A stretch of DNA of 5,984 nucleotides from CAZMGV01 sp964621525 [NCBI: uncultured bacterium]. GTDB taxonomy: Bacteria > JAGRBM01. Numbering within the stretch: position 1 is the stretch's first letter; each line of letters opens with the position of its first letter. The stretch is taken from NCBI GenBank assembly GCA_964621525.1, contig CAZUMS010000042.1:1-5984 (forward strand), given 5' to 3'. Below are positions 5,162 through 5,984 of the stretch, piece by piece. Below the pieces are notes generated by a model. The model did not search any database, was not told the DNA's origin, and worked only from the letters and a program-made list of their open reading frames with translations. Made by a program: the position numbers and the translations under genes.

Positions 5162-5984
5162 TCAGGGATCTATGAAACCGAAGCAGTCGTTGGTGCTTCC
5201 CCCGAACTCGATGTGGTAATCATTCCCCGCATCATCCCCGGAACCGCTGAAACCCCAGCTGGTGCCACCGGGAGTTTCGTCAGCACCGCCTTCCATGTTG
5301 GTGATGAACGTCACGCTGGACGGTACGCCGGAATAGTCGATCTCGGCGACGATCTTGCCCTCGCTATCCATACAGCCTTCGATATCGCAGACATCGACAA
5401 AATTCGCGTCGGCCGTCAGTACGCCGAAGAAGTCCGGGCTGCCGAGCACGCCAAGAATGGTTTCACCATTCAGAAGGTACACGGCATATCCATCTCCGAG
5501 CGGATCTTCATCTCCCCACACGAAGTCGCCGCAGGCGACCGCGACCTCGCCCTGCTTCACGGCACCGCCCGTGGCGCCTGTCAGCGGGAACTCGTCCGGC
5601 CCGACGAAATCGCCGGTCAGAATGCCCTCGCTGGTGATGGTTCCGGTGCTGGTGTATTTGATGGAACCAAAATCAAAGGTAATCTCATAGTCGGTTCCTG
5701 AAACCGTACCGGTAATCTCCGTCGGCTCACCCTCACCGTCGGGCAGCGACCTGCTCACAGAACCAGGGCCGGGGCCTTCAACATTGGTGAATTCGGCGGA
5801 TCCCGTGATGGTGCCGTCGGCATCGACGGTGATTTCGCCGTAGCCAAATCCGTAGATATCTTCGTCAACATCGGCCGCGGTGATCATGTCCGAGCCGGTT
5901 ACAATCACGCCGACCACGTAGTCGCCGGGAAGAAACGCATCGCCGGGATCGTCGCCGTCGCAGGCGGTAAGAGCGAAAGTGGTT
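5162..5984 (-). CDS. Lipoprotein of unknown function (N-terminus cut by the window end)
   Basis: The frame is open from the window end to a TGA at 5164-5162, about 274 residues. The first visible residues are TTFALTAC followed by DGDDPGD. LTAC is a good lipobox, so the Cys encoded at 5962-5960 is the probable lipidated residue, and only the front of the signal peptide is missing. A GTG at 5917-5915 is an in-frame codon downstream of the lipobox, not the start. The mature protein is acidic, Gly/Thr/Asp-rich and looks all-beta, with repeated short strand units such as GTITGSAEF and STGTITSEGILTGDF. Four further Cys occur (VACGDF, DVCDIEGC, NDCFGF), enough for two disulfides in an oxidising compartment. 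Two segments share an SG-x-DY-x-I-x-F-x-G-like pattern, hinting at a duplicated beta unit. I recognise no family. Asp directly after the lipid Cys is the inner-membrane retention signal in E. coli, but this rule is not universal. It converges with the dehydrogenase operon. Confidence 0.8.
   Translation of the reverse strand, partial: TTFALTACDGDDPGDAFLPGDYVVGVIVTGSDMITAADVDEDIYGFGYGEITVDADGTITGSAEFTNVEGPGPGSVSRSLPDGEGEPTEITGTVSGTDYEITFDFGSIKYTSTGTITSEGILTGDFVGPDEFPLTGATGGAVKQGEVAVACGDFVWGDEDPLGDGYAVYLLNGETILGVLGSPDFFGVLTADANFVDVCDIEGCMDSEGKIVAEIDYSGVPSSVTFITNMEGGADETPGGTSWGFSGSGDDAGNDYHIEFGGSTNDCFGFIDP

Noticed and set aside
5915-5917. GTG as the start of the lipoprotein
   Set aside because: The frame continues upstream into a lipobox (LTAC at about 5960-5971), so the true start is beyond the window.

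Overview
The window looks like chromosome of a GC-rich Gram-negative bacterium. The signs are high-GC codon usage, a lipobox protein, a signal-peptide surface protein and an RpoN-type promoter. The gene content (flavin acyl-CoA dehydrogenases, a Coq4-family protein, a TetR regulator, a secreted repeat-type protein) would fit a respiring proteobacterium or a relative such as the Myxococcota/deltaproteobacterial groups. Taxonomy cannot be fixed from this sequence alone. No rRNA, tRNA, CRISPR array, transposase or prophage gene was seen.

Layout. (1) Bases 1-613, minus strand: N-terminal 204 residues of a secreted surface protein resembling DUF11-type repeat proteins; its 3' end lies outside the window. 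(2) 614-973: no gene. This stretch holds a good sigma-54 promoter facing the surface gene (786-801), a leader with two strong inverted repeats, and a GC-rich palindrome at 881-901. (3) 974-1771, minus strand: a Coq4-family protein with an intact HDxxH-x11-E metal motif. (4) 1772-1864: a short divergent regulatory region with a near-perfect 23-bp palindrome. (5) 1865-2485, plus strand: a TetR/AcrR-family repressor. (6) 2486-2712: no gene, but three perfect short inverted repeats, two of them with the same TGAC-N6-GTCA form. (7) 2713-3810 and 3850-5085, plus strand: two different acyl-CoA dehydrogenase subunits 39 bp apart, clearly an operon. (8) 5109-5140: a perfect 15-bp hairpin terminator between convergent genes. 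(9) 5162-5984, minus strand: a lipoprotein of unknown function, cut by the window end just before its lipobox.

How the genes may work together. The central block reads as a small catabolic locus. The TetR protein probably represses itself and the divergent Coq4-like gene through the 1806-1828 palindrome, and may also act on the dehydrogenase operon. The two dehydrogenases look complementary: the second has the flavin-binding middle-domain motif and a candidate catalytic Glu but lacks the Arg-x-x-Phe-Gly motif. The first has that motif but neither usual catalytic Glu. This matches the heteromeric (alpha2-beta2) acyl-CoA dehydrogenases known from actinobacterial steroid degradation. The substrate cannot be read from the sequence. 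The surface protein and the lipoprotein at the two ends look unrelated to this locus.
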